Shown: piece by piece, positions 9,248 to 18,718 of the stretch
How positions within the stretch are numbered: position 1 is the stretch's first letter
Layout: every line of letters starts with the position of its first letter
Assembly (NCBI RefSeq): GCF_051903075.1
Contig: NZ_CP182423.1
Location: forward strand, 3,906,001 to 3,970,000
Direction of reading: 5' to 3'
Source: Embleya sp051903075
Lineage (GTDB): Bacteria; Actinomycetota; Actinomycetes; Streptomycetales; Streptomycetaceae
DNA: 64,000 nt
Program-made: the position numbers and the translations under genes
Notes under the pieces: model-generated
What the model was told of the DNA's origin: nothing
What the model saw: the letters and a program-made list of their open reading frames with translations, nothing else
The model's database searches: none

Positions 9248-9791
9248 CGTTGTCTCCCCAAGGGTGGGGGAGTGGCACCCGGAGTTTCGCCGAGGTCCGA
9301 AAGTATGCGTCGCGACACTCGGAGGAAGCCCGGGGACCTACGCCCACCCGATTATTCGTTGACAGTTGACAGTGACGCTCCTCACCAATTTCCCCGGCCT
9401 GATGCATTGCCTGCCCACAATGACCGGAAATCATCGACTCGAATTCCCCTGAGCATCTGGAGTGGCGCGGCTCCTCTCATTTCCCATGCGTATCGAATTC
9501 CGGGGATTCGATCATTCGAATCGAGCCGGCGAGTCCACGAGAATGGGTGATCCCCGGAAAACAGCCCGATCAGCGCGTGCGGTTATCCGGCCACGGCCAC
9601 GGCCACGACCGCGGCCGACCGGCGACGTGCGCGCCGGCACGGAAGACGTGGCTGTCGTGGGGATGTACATTCCTGTGCCGCTCGACCCCCGCGTCCGGGT
9701 GGATCGACAGGCGGCGCCGCCGCACCGCCCGGTGGGTCCCACGTCCTCGACACCGGTCGGTTCCGAGGTGTGGGGTCCGATCGTCGTGCGA
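9248..9791. promoter_or_regulatory. Upstream region of the biosynthetic operon
   Basis: This is about 540 bp without a convincing gene. It must contain the promoter of the minus-strand operon. Notable elements are a tandem TTGACAG/TTGACAG near 9358-9372, AT-richer patches between 9340 and 9550, and a short GGCCAC microrepeat near 9590-9612. A precise promoter cannot be assigned by eye. Confidence 0.35.
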
Positions 9792-10740
9792 TCAACGGGT
9801 GGGGCGTGGGCGGGCGCGCATTGCGCGGCGGTGGACGCAGGTGAGGAAGTCCGGCCCTCCGATGCCGTAGTCCCAGGGGATCTCGTGGACGAGGTGTCCG
9901 GTGGCCTCGAACCGTTCGGCGAGTTCGGCCCATCGGCCGGCCCGGGCGAGGGCGAACATCAGGTAGCTCTGGTCCGACACCCAGCTCGCGGGCCGCGACC
10001 GCGCCCGTGCGGGATATCGCTCCAACGCCGTGTTCAGGTCCGCAGCCGGACCGTCCGCGGTCCAGAACTCGCGGTCGGGCCAGTCCTGGTCCCACGACTT
10101 CAGCGCGACGTACTCGACGTGCGCGTGGATCACGAGGAGACACGACGGCGATCCCGGCGGTGCTGCTCGGCCGCGTCCCGCGCGAACGCGTACATCTCCT
10201 CGTTCGAACCGTGCCACTTCCCGCACAGGTACTGCAACGCCGCCGCCAGACCGTTCCCGTGGTGGGGACAACGCTCGCGCAGTTCCCGTACGTGTTCGTC
10301 GAACACCCCACGCTCGGCGCCCAGCCCGCGATCCACACGCAACCACGACGCCCACGGGGTCGGATCCTCGGGCGCGAGTTCGGTGGCCAGACGACACGTG
10401 TCCCGGGCCTGGCGCAGCAACTCGTGGAACCCGGCGAACCGCTGCGCGCTCGTCGCCTTCGCCGGGGCCGCGCCGCGCACGTTCCACGCCGCGCGCACGC
10501 CCGCCGCGGCTGCGACCACGGCGCGGTCCGCGGAACTGGGCCGCGCGCTCTGCCAGGCGAGCAGCCACTGCGGAGACACGGCGGCGAACTCGCCGAGTCC
10601 GTCGACCGCGACCGACCGGCGCCCCCAGTCCGTGCCGATCCGTGCGAGCAACTCCTCGGCGGGTTCGAAGCGTCCGGTGCGCGCGACGGCCTCGCCGACC
10701 GACCGGACCTCGACATCGTCGAGCGCCGCCCGGCGCTGTG
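9792..10740 (-). pseudogene. TPR-like actinobacterial hypothetical protein, frameshifted and 5'-truncated
   Basis: Two adjacent minus-strand frames together give one protein of a family common in Streptomyces, which contains a QFAGFHELL... and PEDPTPWASWLRVDRGLG-type helical repeat region. The N-terminal frame (about 10740-10160) runs through LLAWQSARPSSADRAVV and ends FARDAAEQ. The C-terminal frame resumes with APPGSPSCLLVIHAHVEYV and continues to WDYGIGGPDFLTCVHRR. The switch lies near 10155-10175 and implies a one-base change. No proper start codon precedes the first conserved residues near 10740, so the N-terminus is missing too. The function of the family is unknown to me. Confidence 0.6.
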
Positions 10741-11307
10741 GTGGAGTTCCGGTACCGGGGCCGCTCGGAGCATCTGTACGCGCACTTCCAACTCGGGGCC
10801 GCCGGTACGCCTCACCGAGTACCAACCGTGCTGGATTGCGGTGCGGAGGCCCCACATCTGTGGGACGCACTGCTGAGGGCCGTGGCGTGGCAGTCGACGA
10901 CCCTGTTGCGGGCCGCCGCGGAGGTGTGGACGGTGCTGTGGTCGCTGGCGGCGAGCGAGGTGCCACAGACGGAGGAGCGCCACCCGGCGCTGGCCGCGGC
11001 GGTGGCCCACATCGAGGTGAACATGGCGAGTCCGCTGACGGTTCCGGTCATCGCCAGGGCCGCGGGGGTCTCGCACAACCAACTCACCCGCCTGTTTCGG
11101 GCGGCCTTCGCCGAGACCGTGGTCGCCTATCTGCGGCGGCGTCGCCTCCAGGTCGCCGCGCACTTGTTGCGACACTCGACTCTGGCGATCCCGGCCGTCG
11201 CATCGCAGGTGGGAATTCCTGATCTGCAGGCCTTCAACAAGGCATGCAGACGCGAACTCGGCGCTTCGCCACGCGCCGTCCGCGCGGGGTGCGACGACGA
11301 ACACTGA
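10738..11307 (+). pseudogene. AraC-family regulator lacking most of the sensor domain
   Basis: The C-terminal two thirds is a standard AraC DNA-binding domain with two helix-turn-helix motifs: SPLTVPVIARAAGVSHNQLTRLFR, then AIPAVASQVGIPDLQAFNKACRRELGASP. The preceding part (VEFRYRGRSEHLYAHFQLG) is the end of a cupin-type sensor domain. Most of that domain is gone, because the recognisable sequence starts abruptly near 10738, exactly where the divergent minus-strand gene also loses its N-terminus. A GTG at 10738 could allow expression of a short protein. I read it as a deletion remnant, though a functional DNA-binding fragment is possible. Confidence 0.6.
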
Positions 11308-11363
11308 CCCGGCGACGCGACGGGTCGTGGCGCGGGCGGACGTGGACGGAGGACGGGTACGGT

Positions 11364-11555
11364 TCATGGCCGTCCGGGCCAGAGCCGCGAGAGGTGTGAC
11401 CTGGGGGTTTCGCGTGCGAGCGGCACCTGGACGGCGGTACCGTACCGATCCTCCAGGCCCTGCTCGATGAAGGTGATCGACGCAACCGAGGCGAGTTGGT
11501 AGGGCAGTGGGAGCCGGCCGCCGATCGGCAGGAATTCGGAGAAGAGGAGGCTGCT
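11364..11555 (-). pseudogene. Unidentified C-terminal gene fragment
   Basis: A short minus-strand stretch ending at a stop at 11364 has strong G/C third-position bias and protein-like sequence (LPYQLASVASITFIEQGLEDR, then GTAVQVPL). Upstream of about 11555 the frame loses coding character. It may be the end of a carrier-protein-like or other domain. I do not recognise the family. Confidence 0.3.
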
Positions 11556-11694
11556 ACCGGTGGGTTCGGTTCGCGATGGCGCAGTTCCGGAATGCCGTGC
11601 TCCTCGAGGGAGTCGTCCTTCGGGGTCGGGCCGTACCGAAGAGGGGCGCTCCGACGGCCGGAGGCCGCAGGAGCGCCATGGGTGTTGTCGGCTG

Positions 11695-13263
11695 TCAGTT
11701 GAGCGCGGCCCAGTTCTGGGTGGTGGTGTCGGCGGTCGGCTTGGTGATGACGGCGGCGCCGACGGTGACGCCGGCGCTGTCGAGGGTGAATCCGCTGGCC
11801 GGGTTGGTGATCGTGAAGGTCCCGCTGCTGTTTTGGGTGACCTGCCATTCCTGCCAGGCGTTGGAGGAGTTGACCGCCCGCAGGGTGGCCTGTTCACCGG
11901 CGTTGTAGGGCGCGGTCAGCACGAGTGCGTCCGGGCAGCCGTCGATGAGTTTCGCCGTGCCGTTCGCGTTCGCCCTCAGCGTCCACTGCTGTCTGGTGCT
12001 GGTGGGATCGTAGGTGTAGAGGTTGGCGGGGGCGCTGCCGGACGCACCGCACTGGCCGACGCGTTCCATGGCCAGGCCGCCGCCGTTGGTGAGGGCGTGG
12101 GTTCGGCCGTCGCCCACGATCGTGGGACCGTAGTCGATGGCGTGGGCGGCCAGGCGGGTCAGCGCGCTTCCGGTGGTGGCGAGCGGGGGGTTGGCGGCGG
12201 GCCGAACGCCCTTGAAGTAGTCGGCGAATGTCGAGGGAGTGTGCGTGGTCAGCACACTGATCGTGCCGTTCCAGCCGCCGTCGAGGTTGTTCCACAGGTC
12301 GAGCAGCGAGCCGTCCACGTTGCCCTGGACCCGGTCACCGGTGTCCCAGCCGGTGGAGTAGGTGAAGCTCCGGCTGTCGCCGTTGGGCCACACGTAGCGG
12401 TAGTCCCCGAGGAGGTAGGCGGCGGCGGAGTCGGCGAAGCCCTCCGCCCAGGCGCAGGTGCCGGAGCTGGCCTTGTCGATGTAGTGCGGGTTGCAGCCGG
12501 TGACGTTCGGCCACCATCCGTCGTACAGACGATGCAGGAGGAAGTGGCCGCCCTCGTGGAGCACGGTGTGCTCGGAGTCGGGGTCGGCCGCGGAGAGATG
12601 AACGGTGTTGGCCAGGTCGTAGAACGGGCCGTCGACCGAGTCGGCGGTCCATCGGATATTGAGTTCGGTGCAGGCGTTGTTGTTCGCTTCGTGGGTGGAC
12701 CAGCAGTCGCTGACGGAGTTGTTGCGCTTCCACCACAGGAGGTTGACGGTGTCGAAGGCGTGCCAGGCCCGCGCGGTGCCGGCGGTCGGTTTGAGGGTGC
12801 CGAGGTTGACGCCGGCGGAGATGTCGGCCTGGGTGGGTGAGTCCAGGGTGTAGGGGGTGCCGTTGGTGTCGCCGACCTTCCACAGCTTGGTGCTCTCGGT
12901 GCGGAACCGTACCCACATGCTGCTCATCGAGGAGGTGGAGGTGGGGGTGTAGCAGAGGTTGAAGCCGCCGTCGTCGACGCCGGTGTACTGGTAGTCGGGG
13001 GTGAGTTGGCGCGGGGCGTCGGTGGACTTCTCCTTGCCCCACAGTTGGGCGTTCGCGTTGCGGACCGGCTTGGTCATCGTGGGCTTGTTCGTGCCGGCTT
13101 CGGCCGACCGGTAGTCGTACTGGAGTTTGCCGCTCAGGCAGATGGGGGACGCCGCCACGGCGTCGGACGCCGTCAGCGGAACGGCGACGGCGGCGAGCAG
13201 GGTGGCGAGCAGGGCGGTGCCTATGGCGGCGAAGCCGCGGGGCAGCCGAATTCGGATGGGCAA
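11695..13263 (-). CDS. Secreted zinc metallopeptidase with ricin-type lectin C-terminus
   Basis: This is a protein of about 522 aa with a Sec signal peptide: basic n-region, then IGTALLATLLAAVAVPL, and a cleavage-like AVAA before SPICLSG. The catalytic part contains HEGGH (the HExxH zinc motif, near residue 247) and a downstream WAEGFADSAAAY whose Glu is the likely third ligand. Several Cys suggest disulphides. The last 140 residues have QQWTL, EWQV and QNWA repeats separated by about 40 residues, the QxW pattern of ricin-B/beta-trefoil domains, so it probably binds carbohydrate. GGGGAGG lies seven bases before a TTG at 13263, which I prefer as start over the ATG at 13284 that lies upstream of that site. 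It is monocistronic. Confidence 0.85.
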   Translation of the reverse strand: MPIRIRLPRGFAAIGTALLATLLAAVAVPLTASDAVAASPICLSGKLQYDYRSAEAGTNKPTMTKPVRNANAQLWGKEKSTDAPRQLTPDYQYTGVDDGGFNLCYTPTSTSSMSSMWVRFRTESTKLWKVGDTNGTPYTLDSPTQADISAGVNLGTLKPTAGTARAWHAFDTVNLLWWKRNNSVSDCWSTHEANNNACTELNIRWTADSVDGPFYDLANTVHLSAADPDSEHTVLHEGGHFLLHRLYDGWWPNVTGCNPHYIDKASSGTCAWAEGFADSAAAYLLGDYRYVWPNGDSRSFTYSTGWDTGDRVQGNVDGSLLDLWNNLDGGWNGTISVLTTHTPSTFADYFKGVRPAANPPLATTGSALTRLAAHAIDYGPTIVGDGRTHALTNGGGLAMERVGQCGASGSAPANLYTYDPTSTRQQWTLRANANGTAKLIDGCPDALVLTAPYNAGEQATLRAVNSSNAWQEWQVTQNSSGTFTITNPASGFTLDSAGVTVGAAVITKPTADTTTQNWAALN

Positions 13264-13284
13264 GGTGTTCCTCCCCTGGGACAT

Positions 13285-13685
13285 TTCGAGGTCCTGTCCG
13301 TGCGGGCCGTCGCCGTACGAGGAGACCGGGACGGCCCGTCACGAACGCAACGGAACACCGGGCGCACGAGCAGCATGCAAGTCGCCCTGAAATACCTGGC
13401 GTTACGATGCCGAATCAGTCTGTCACCATCCATCTTGTGAGTTGCCCTGTTTAGGAAGAAGAGGTGATATTTTCATCGGCGGAACGTTGGCGGTACCGGT
13501 CGACGTCGACCGGCTCGAACGCGTGAGCCACATCGTTGCCTCGGACCACGAGGCACTCCGCACGACCGCCCTGACGATCACCGCGATCGGCGAGCGAGCG
13601 GGCCGGAACGCAAGATCGTTCGCCGCTTCCTCAACAGCCCTGCCGGCAACGGGCTTTCGCCCGGAAGCCCGAGCGAGGCGATCAT
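13285..13685. other. Intergenic region with no identified gene
   Basis: It contains the promoter of the peptidase gene near its right-hand flank. A weakly protein-like plus-strand stretch around 13490-13640 does not match anything I recognise. Confidence 0.3.
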
Positions 13686-13860
13686 TTCGCCGAGATCAAC
13701 CGACTCGGTCGCGGCTTCGCGATATACGGGCCGTGCCGGCTGTCGTCGGTCCAGCGTTCGGGGCGGAAGGCATCGGGGGAATCCCAGTGGCGTTCGTCGT
13801 GGTGCGGCAGATGCGGGCAGACCGAAAGCGGTTCGCCGGGTGGGAAGCCGGTGCCGCCGA
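13686..13860 (-). pseudogene. Cytochrome P450 fragment
   Basis: A minus-strand frame reads GGTGFPPGEPLSVCPHLPH followed by DERHWDSPDAFRPERW. This is the segment between the ExxR helix and the heme-binding loop of cytochrome P450s, with the diagnostic F-x-PERW box. It is preceded by an in-frame stop and followed by a stop after PSRLISAK. Neither the ExxR motif nor the Cys heme-ligand loop is found in any frame nearby, so the gene has been deleted and frameshifted. Flanking sequence up to the IS21 end at 14209 may be further decayed P450 sequence. Confidence 0.55.
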
Positions 13861-14208
13861 GGTCCGCGGCGTGTGGGACTGCGCGCCCGCACGGCGGTTA
13901 CCGGTTCGGCGCGCACCGGTTCCGCCCGGGCCCGCTGCCCCACATGCGGCGAGCGCACCGCCACGCCCTCGTCGGCGGCCCGCCCCGTCAACTCACGACT
14001 GCCGCGCGGTGTGTCGCGGTGCAGCAGTACGTCCGCCAGGCAGCGGTGGACCAGCCGCGTGCCGGCGTCCGGCCACCGGCAGAGCCGCCTGCGCATCGCA
14101 CGCCTGCCGGCGTTCCGGCAGCAACTCGACGTTGTCGTCGCCGCTGGGCGGGGTCGGAACGTAGCCGCGCGACTCCAGCAAGGTTGCGTACAGAGGACCG
14201 TTCTTCAG

Positions 14209-14290
14209 TGTGAACGGTCAGCGATTTCCCCCACTTCTGAGGCTTCGTGGTCACGGAATTGGCCAGGGTCGTGGTCACGAGTCCTCAAGG
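14209..14290 (+). repeat. IS21 left terminal repeats
   Basis: Two imperfect repeat units, TGTGAACGGTCAGCGAT near 14209 and GTGGTCACGGAATTGGCCAGG near 14251, correspond in inverted orientation to units at the right end. IS21 elements carry such multiple terminal transposase-binding sites. Confidence 0.6.
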
Positions 14291-14473
14291 GGAACTTGAC
14301 CATGGTGGAAGCCTCGAATACCCCAGATCAGGTGGTTTGACCTGCGAGTGATCGTTCCATCCGAATCGTTCAGATTCCCCTTGGGCATCCCCGAGCCGGG
14401 TTGAGGGTCCTGACCGTCTCGGAGTCGTCGCCGTCCCTCGACCGACAGGCCGAGAGGTCGATGGACACTCTGG

Positions 14474-16086
14474 ATGGCAAGGAGAACGTTCACCGTGGTT
14501 GACATCGTCGAGATCTACGTCCACTGGTACGCGGGCCGGTCGAAGAACCAGCTCGCGGCCTCGTTGGGGGTGGACCGCAAGACCATCAGGAAGTATCTGG
14601 CGCCGGCGGAGGCGTCCGGGATGGCCCCGGGTGGGCCGCCGATGAGCGAGGCGGACTGGGGGAAGCTGATCAAGAGCTGGTTCCCGGAGCTGGCGCGGCG
14701 CCGGCTGAATCAGGTCACGTGGGCGGAGATCGAGCCGCACCGCGACCTGGTCAAGGGGCTGCTGGAGACGACGACGGTGACCACGATCCATCAACGCCTG
14801 AGAGATGAGGGGAAGTTGGCGGTGTCGTTGTCGACGTTTCGCCGGTGGGTGACGGAGAACCTTCCGGACGAGTCGGCCCGGTCGAAGGTGACGGTGCTGC
14901 GGGACGATGTCGAGCCGGGCTCGGAGGCCCAGATCGACTACGGCTTCCTGGGGCAGTGGATCAACCCGTCGACCGGCAAGCGGCACCGGATTTGGGCGTT
15001 CGTGATGGTGCTGCCCTGCTCGCGGCACATGTTCGTCCGCCCGGTGGTTCACATGGACCAGCACGCCTGGACCCAGGCCCACGTCGAAGCGTTCCGGTTC
15101 TTCGGCGGTGTCCCGCGGCGGTTGGTGCCGGACAATCTGCGCACGGCGGTGGACCGGCCGGACCTCTACGACCCGAAGATCAACAAGTCGTATGCCGAGC
15201 TCGCGACCTACTACGGCGCCCTGGTCGACCCGGCCTGGGCGGCGAAGCCGAAGGACAAGCCGCGGGTCGAGCGGCCGATGCCGTATGTCCGCGACTCGTT
15301 CTGGAGCGGGCGGGAGTTCACCTCGGTCGAGCGGATGCAGGCTGAGGCCCTGACGTGGTCGACCGGCACCGCCGGCCGCAGGCAGTGCCGCCCGCTGGGC
15401 GGCGCGAGCCCGCTGTCGGTTCGAGGCGGTGGAGGCCAAGGCCCTGCTGCCGTTGCCGGACAAGCCGTTCGTGCTGGCTCGCTGGTCCACCGCCGCAGTC
15501 GGACCGGACATCCACATCAAGGTCGGCCGCACCCTCTACTCAGTGCCCTGGAAGCTGATCGGCCGCAAGGTCGACGTCCGCTCCACCGCCACCATGGTCC
15601 AGGTCTTCCACGAGGGCGAGCTGGTCAAGACCCACGCCGCGCTCGAACAGGGCAAGCGCACCGACAGAGGCGACTACCCGCCGGAGAAGATCGTCTTCCA
15701 GATGAAGACGCCGATCTGGTGCCGCGGCCAGTCCTCCGAGGTCGGCGACGCCTGCCGCGAGGTGATCGACCAGCTGCTGGAGGTCAACGCGCTCTACCGG
15801 CTCCGCGCCGCCCAGGGGATCCTCGGGCTGCGGAAGAAATACGGCGACCAGCGGTTGGAGGCCGCCTGCACCAAGGCCATCGCGGTCGGCGACCTCCTAC
15901 CGCACCATCAAGGGCATCCTGATCGCCGGCACCGAGACCGACCCCGAGCCGGAGATCGGCGACGCCGGAGCCGCGGCCTTCCTCCACGGCCCCGAGGGCC
16001 TGTTCGCCGCGAGCATCCCCTCCCAGATCTCCGGTGAGCCCGTGGGCGCCCCGGGCCGCGATGACGCCGAGGAGGCCGCTCGATGA
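14474..16086 (+). pseudogene. istA: IS21 transposase IstA, two frameshifts
   Basis: The first frame (MARRTFTVVDIVEIYVHWYA...) has the N-terminal helix-turn-helix (NQLAASLGVDRKTIRKYL) and the start of the DDE catalytic core (AQIDYGFLGQW, then VPDNLRTAV). It leaves frame near 15419 (PLSV to FEAVEAKALL). The second frame (LPLPDKPFVLARW... TLYSVPWKLIGRKV) runs to about 15893, and a third frame carries the end (SYRTIKGILIAG... DDAEEAAR) to the stop at 16086. Both shifts are equivalent to loss of two bases. The stop overlaps the istB ATG (ATGA), as in functional IS21 elements. This copy probably cannot make full transposase. Confidence 0.82.
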
Positions 16087-16853
16087 GCGTGATGGACACC
16101 GCCCTGCGCGAGTCGCTCAAGGCGCTTCGGCTGTCCGGGATGCTGGAGACCCTGGACGCGCGGCTGATCCAGGCCCACGGCGGTGAACTCGGCCACCTGG
16201 ACTTCCTGCAGGTCCTCTGCCAGGACGAGATCACCCGCCGCGAGACCGTCGCCTTCCAACGGCGCTTGCAGAAGGCGAAGTTCGAGCAGCAGGTCACTCT
16301 GGAGGAATTCGACTTCGCCGCCTCCCCGAAGCTGCCCGCCGCTCAAATCCGCGACCTGGCCGCCCTGCGCTGGCTCCATGCCAGCGAGTCGGTGATCTTG
16401 TTCGGGCCCGTGGGCGTCGGCAAGACACACGTCGCCCAGGCCCTCGGCCACCTCGCCGTCCGACAGGGCGCAAACGTCCGCTTCGCGAAGACCAGCCGGG
16501 TCCTGGCCGAGCTCGCCGGCGGCCACGCGGACCGTACCTGGGACAAGCGCATGCGCGAGCTGATCCGACCCGACGTCCTCATCCTGGACGACTTCGCCAT
16601 GCGGCAGCTGAGTGCCGCCCAGGCAGACGACCTCTACGAACTGGTCTCCGAGAGGCAGGGACGCTCGCTGATCATCACCAGCAACCGGGCTCCCAGCGAC
16701 TGGTATTCGCTCTTCCCCAACCCCGTCGTCGCCGAGTCCCTGCTCGACCGACTCATCAACACCAGCCACCAGGTCATCATGAACGGCCCCAGCTACCGCC
16801 CGAACAAGCGGCCGAAGAACCCCGCCGACAGGCCGCTCACAGGCTCGGGCTGA
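16083..16853 (+). CDS. istB: IS21 helper ATPase IstB
   Basis: This 256-aa AAA+ ATPase assists IstA in target selection. The Walker A motif is GPVGVGKTH (about residue 110), and Walker B is DVLILDDFAMRQL. The sensor region is SLIITSNRAPSDW, and the C-terminal VAESLLDRLINTSHQVIMNG is typical of IstB. The gene starts within the istA stop, consistent with coupled translation. It is intact although its partner transposase is broken. Confidence 0.92.
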   Translation: MSVMDTALRESLKALRLSGMLETLDARLIQAHGGELGHLDFLQVLCQDEITRRETVAFQRRLQKAKFEQQVTLEEFDFAASPKLPAAQIRDLAALRWLHASESVILFGPVGVGKTHVAQALGHLAVRQGANVRFAKTSRVLAELAGGHADRTWDKRMRELIRPDVLILDDFAMRQLSAAQADDLYELVSERQGRSLIITSNRAPSDWYSLFPNPVVAESLLDRLINTSHQVIMNGPSYRPNKRPKNPADRPLTGSG

Positions 16854-16934
16854 CCAACGCGCTGCCTGCGGGCTCCTCGCCCCCCGGAACCCGCGGCTCT
16901 GGACATGCGGTCGGGCGCGGGCGAAGATCCGAGC

Positions 16935-17246
16935 ATGCTGTCCGATGACGAACTTGCCGCTATCGAGCGGCGTGCTGCCGCAGCCGCCCCCGGACCCTGG
17001 CTGGCTTGGCTGGAAACTCGGGGCGGGATCGGAGGAGAGAGCTTCATTCAGCTCCGCCCCGACGCCGACGAGGACGACGAAATCTACGTGAGGCGCTACA
17101 TCGCAGGACGGGAAGTCAACAGCCCAAGCACCGAGCTTGACGCGGACATCGACTTCATCGCAGCCGCCCGCCAGGATGTCCCCCTCTTGATCGCCGAGGT
17201 GAAGCGGTTGAGGGAGGAGCTGAGCGAAAGGGACTCACGCACCTGA
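16935..17246 (+). CDS. Small hypothetical passenger protein inside the IS21 element
   Basis: This is about 103 aa starting MLSDDELAAIERRAAAAAPG and ending in a charged helix (EVKRLREELSERDS). The mid-section DIDFIAAARQDVPLLIAEV is typical of small actinobacterial hypothetical proteins found in phage- and element-associated contexts. It lies between istB and the right terminal repeats, so it is carried as cargo. The first ATG (16905) adds ten residues of no family character, so the second ATG is preferred. Function is unknown to me. Confidence 0.6.
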   Translation: MLSDDELAAIERRAAAAAPGPWLAWLETRGGIGGESFIQLRPDADEDDEIYVRRYIAGREVNSPSTELDADIDFIAAARQDVPLLIAEVKRLREELSERDSRT

Positions 17247-17276
17247 TCTAGACACCAACGCCGACCAATGTGAGCA

Positions 17277-17327
17277 CCTGGGGAATTTCGTGACCAGATC
17301 CCCTGGGGAGATACGTCACCGTCGACA
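17277..17327 (+). repeat. IS21 right terminal repeats
   Basis: The complement reads TGTCGACGGTGACGTAT from 17327 and CTGGTCACGAAATTCCCCAGG further in, matching the left-end units. These are the inverted terminal transposase-binding sites. Confidence 0.6.
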
Positions 17328-17760
17328 GTTCCGCCGTTCGCGGCTTACGCCGTCGCACTCTTCCTTGCCGGCACCCTGCTTGCGACGGGTGTGGCAAAGG
17401 CGTCCACCCTCATCCGCGGTCGACTGGTGGCCGGCTTGCCGTTGCTTCGAGACTGGAACCTCCCGGGAATTGCGCATGTCGCGTTGGGTCTCGTCGAGAC
17501 GATCATCGGCGGGGCGATCGGGTTCAACATCCTGCCCACGGTCACGGCCATATGCGCGGTTCTGATGTTCACGGGGTTCGTCGGCCATCGAATCCGCTCG
17601 GTGCTTCGACGAGAGAAGGATTGCGGATGCTCCGGTGTCCCGCACGAGGACACCCCGGGCGTCCGCATCGTCGTCGGCCTCGGCTTCCCGGCTCTCGCCA
17701 CGCTCTACGCCGCCTCCGCCTCGTCCATGCCCATGGAACCCGTCCGGGGCACGCCGGCAT
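17328..17760 (+). pseudogene. MauE/DoxX-like membrane protein cut at its 5' end by IS21
   Basis: Immediately after the IS end an open frame gives a hydrophobic segment (AYAVALFLAGTLLATGVAK), a second (GIAHVALGLVETIIGGAI), a third (VTAICAVLMFTGFVGHR) and then a Cys motif (EKDCGCSGVPHED). This order of helices followed by a CGCxG motif is characteristic of MauE-like proteins, which act in cysteine/thiol-linked maturation or redox roles in membranes. No start codon remains in frame downstream of the IS sequence before the first helix. After about 17760 the frame loses coding character, so the C-terminal helix is missing or shifted as well. Confidence 0.6.
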
Positions 17761-18133
17761 GTGCACCCGTCGTGGTGGCGATGATTCCGGCCCGCATACG
17801 CCGGGGGCGTATTCGTCCTAGCGAGCCGGGTCGTCGCCACCCGGGAGGTCGACGGCCGGCGTCCCACTGGGTAAGACGCACTCGTGCGCGGCGTGTCTTG
17901 GGCTGTCCGAAGGAGCAGCCGCGCGGATGCCGGTCGCCCGGGTGCGGTCGGCGTGGGAGTCGCTGCGCAACGATGTCGAAGGAGGTCCGGCGGCGTCTTC
18001 TCCGTGCCCACCTCGCCTTGCCTCACTGGGGTGCCGGGTGCGCGACGATGAGTTGTGCGGCTTCTTCCGGTCCACCATATGTACGTGTACATGAGAGACG
18101 GTGCCGGCGTCCGACGGATGGAGGTGGAGCGAG

Positions 18134-18718
18134 ATGCGTTCGATCACGGCGAGGATGTTCGTGACCCTGGACGGCGTCGTCCAGGGGTTGGGGCGACCGG
18201 ACGAGGACACGCGTGGCGGTTTTACGCATGGTGGCTGGGGTCCGCGCTACAACGACGAGGTGATGGGTCGCGCTTTGGCCGAGGGCATGGCCGCGCCGGG
18301 CGACATGTTGTTCGGCCGCCGCACCTGGCAGGACTTCCTGCGGGCGTGGGGTGAAAGGGCTGACGACAATCCGTTCACCGCGCACATGAACGCGGCCACG
18401 AAGTACGTCGTCTCGCGAACCCTCGAGGACGCGAGTGCCTGGCCGAACTCGGTGCTGTTGCGCGGGGACGCGGTCGACGCGGTGCGCGAGTTGAAGTCCC
18501 GGCCGGGGAGCGACCTGGCGATCAACGGCAGCGCGTCACTGGTGCGCAGTCTGCACGCCGCCGCCCTGATCGACCGCTACACACTGCTGATCCATCCGCT
18601 GACCCTCGGCTGCGGAGCACGGTTGTTCGAGGACACTGCACCACCGACCGATTTCGAACTCACTGGCAGCGTCGTCACCCCCAAGGGAGTGATCATCGCG
18701 CATTACGCCCGCGCGTAG
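18134..18718 (+). CDS. Dihydrofolate reductase-like (RibD C-terminal domain) protein
   Basis: The 194-aa protein has RibD_C/DHFR-like features: ITARMFVTLDGVVQG at the N-terminus, DMLFGRRTWQDF, KYVVSRTL, and the C-terminal LAINGSASLVRSLHAAALID followed by HPLTLGCGARLFE. Proteins of this kind are NADPH-dependent reductases of mostly unknown substrate, not true DHFR. The ATG at 18134 follows a good GGAGGTGGAG site. The gene is single, with unrelated neighbours on both sides. Confidence 0.85.
   Translation: MRSITARMFVTLDGVVQGLGRPDEDTRGGFTHGGWGPRYNDEVMGRALAEGMAAPGDMLFGRRTWQDFLRAWGERADDNPFTAHMNAATKYVVSRTLEDASAWPNSVLLRGDAVDAVRELKSRPGSDLAINGSASLVRSLHAAALIDRYTLLIHPLTLGCGARLFEDTAPPTDFELTGSVVTPKGVIIAHYARA

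Larger units (their letters stand above)
14209..17327 (+). mobile_element. IS21-family insertion sequence with passenger gene
   Basis: The element of about 3.1 kb is defined by istA-istB genes and multiple terminal repeats. The left end starts TGTGAACGGTCAGCGAT at 14209 and the complement of the right end starts TGTCGACGGTGACGTAT at 17327. Internal copies also match: GTGGTCACGGAATTGGCCAGG at about 14251-14272, and CTGGTCACGAAATTCCCCAGG on the complement near 17278-17299. Both ends begin with TG, as expected for IS21. No matching target duplication is evident next to the proposed ends, so the outer limits could be off by a few bases or the flanks have changed. An unrelated small gene lies between istB and the right end. 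Confidence 0.8.

Noticed and set aside
9510..9790. Open frames in the operon's upstream region as small genes
   Set aside because: Translations are arginine/proline-rich shadows with no protein-like pattern or ribosome-binding site.
13440..13690. Plus-strand open frame starting near 13442 as a gene
   Set aside because: It overlaps the minus-strand P450 remnant and loses coding character quickly. There is no recognisable domain.
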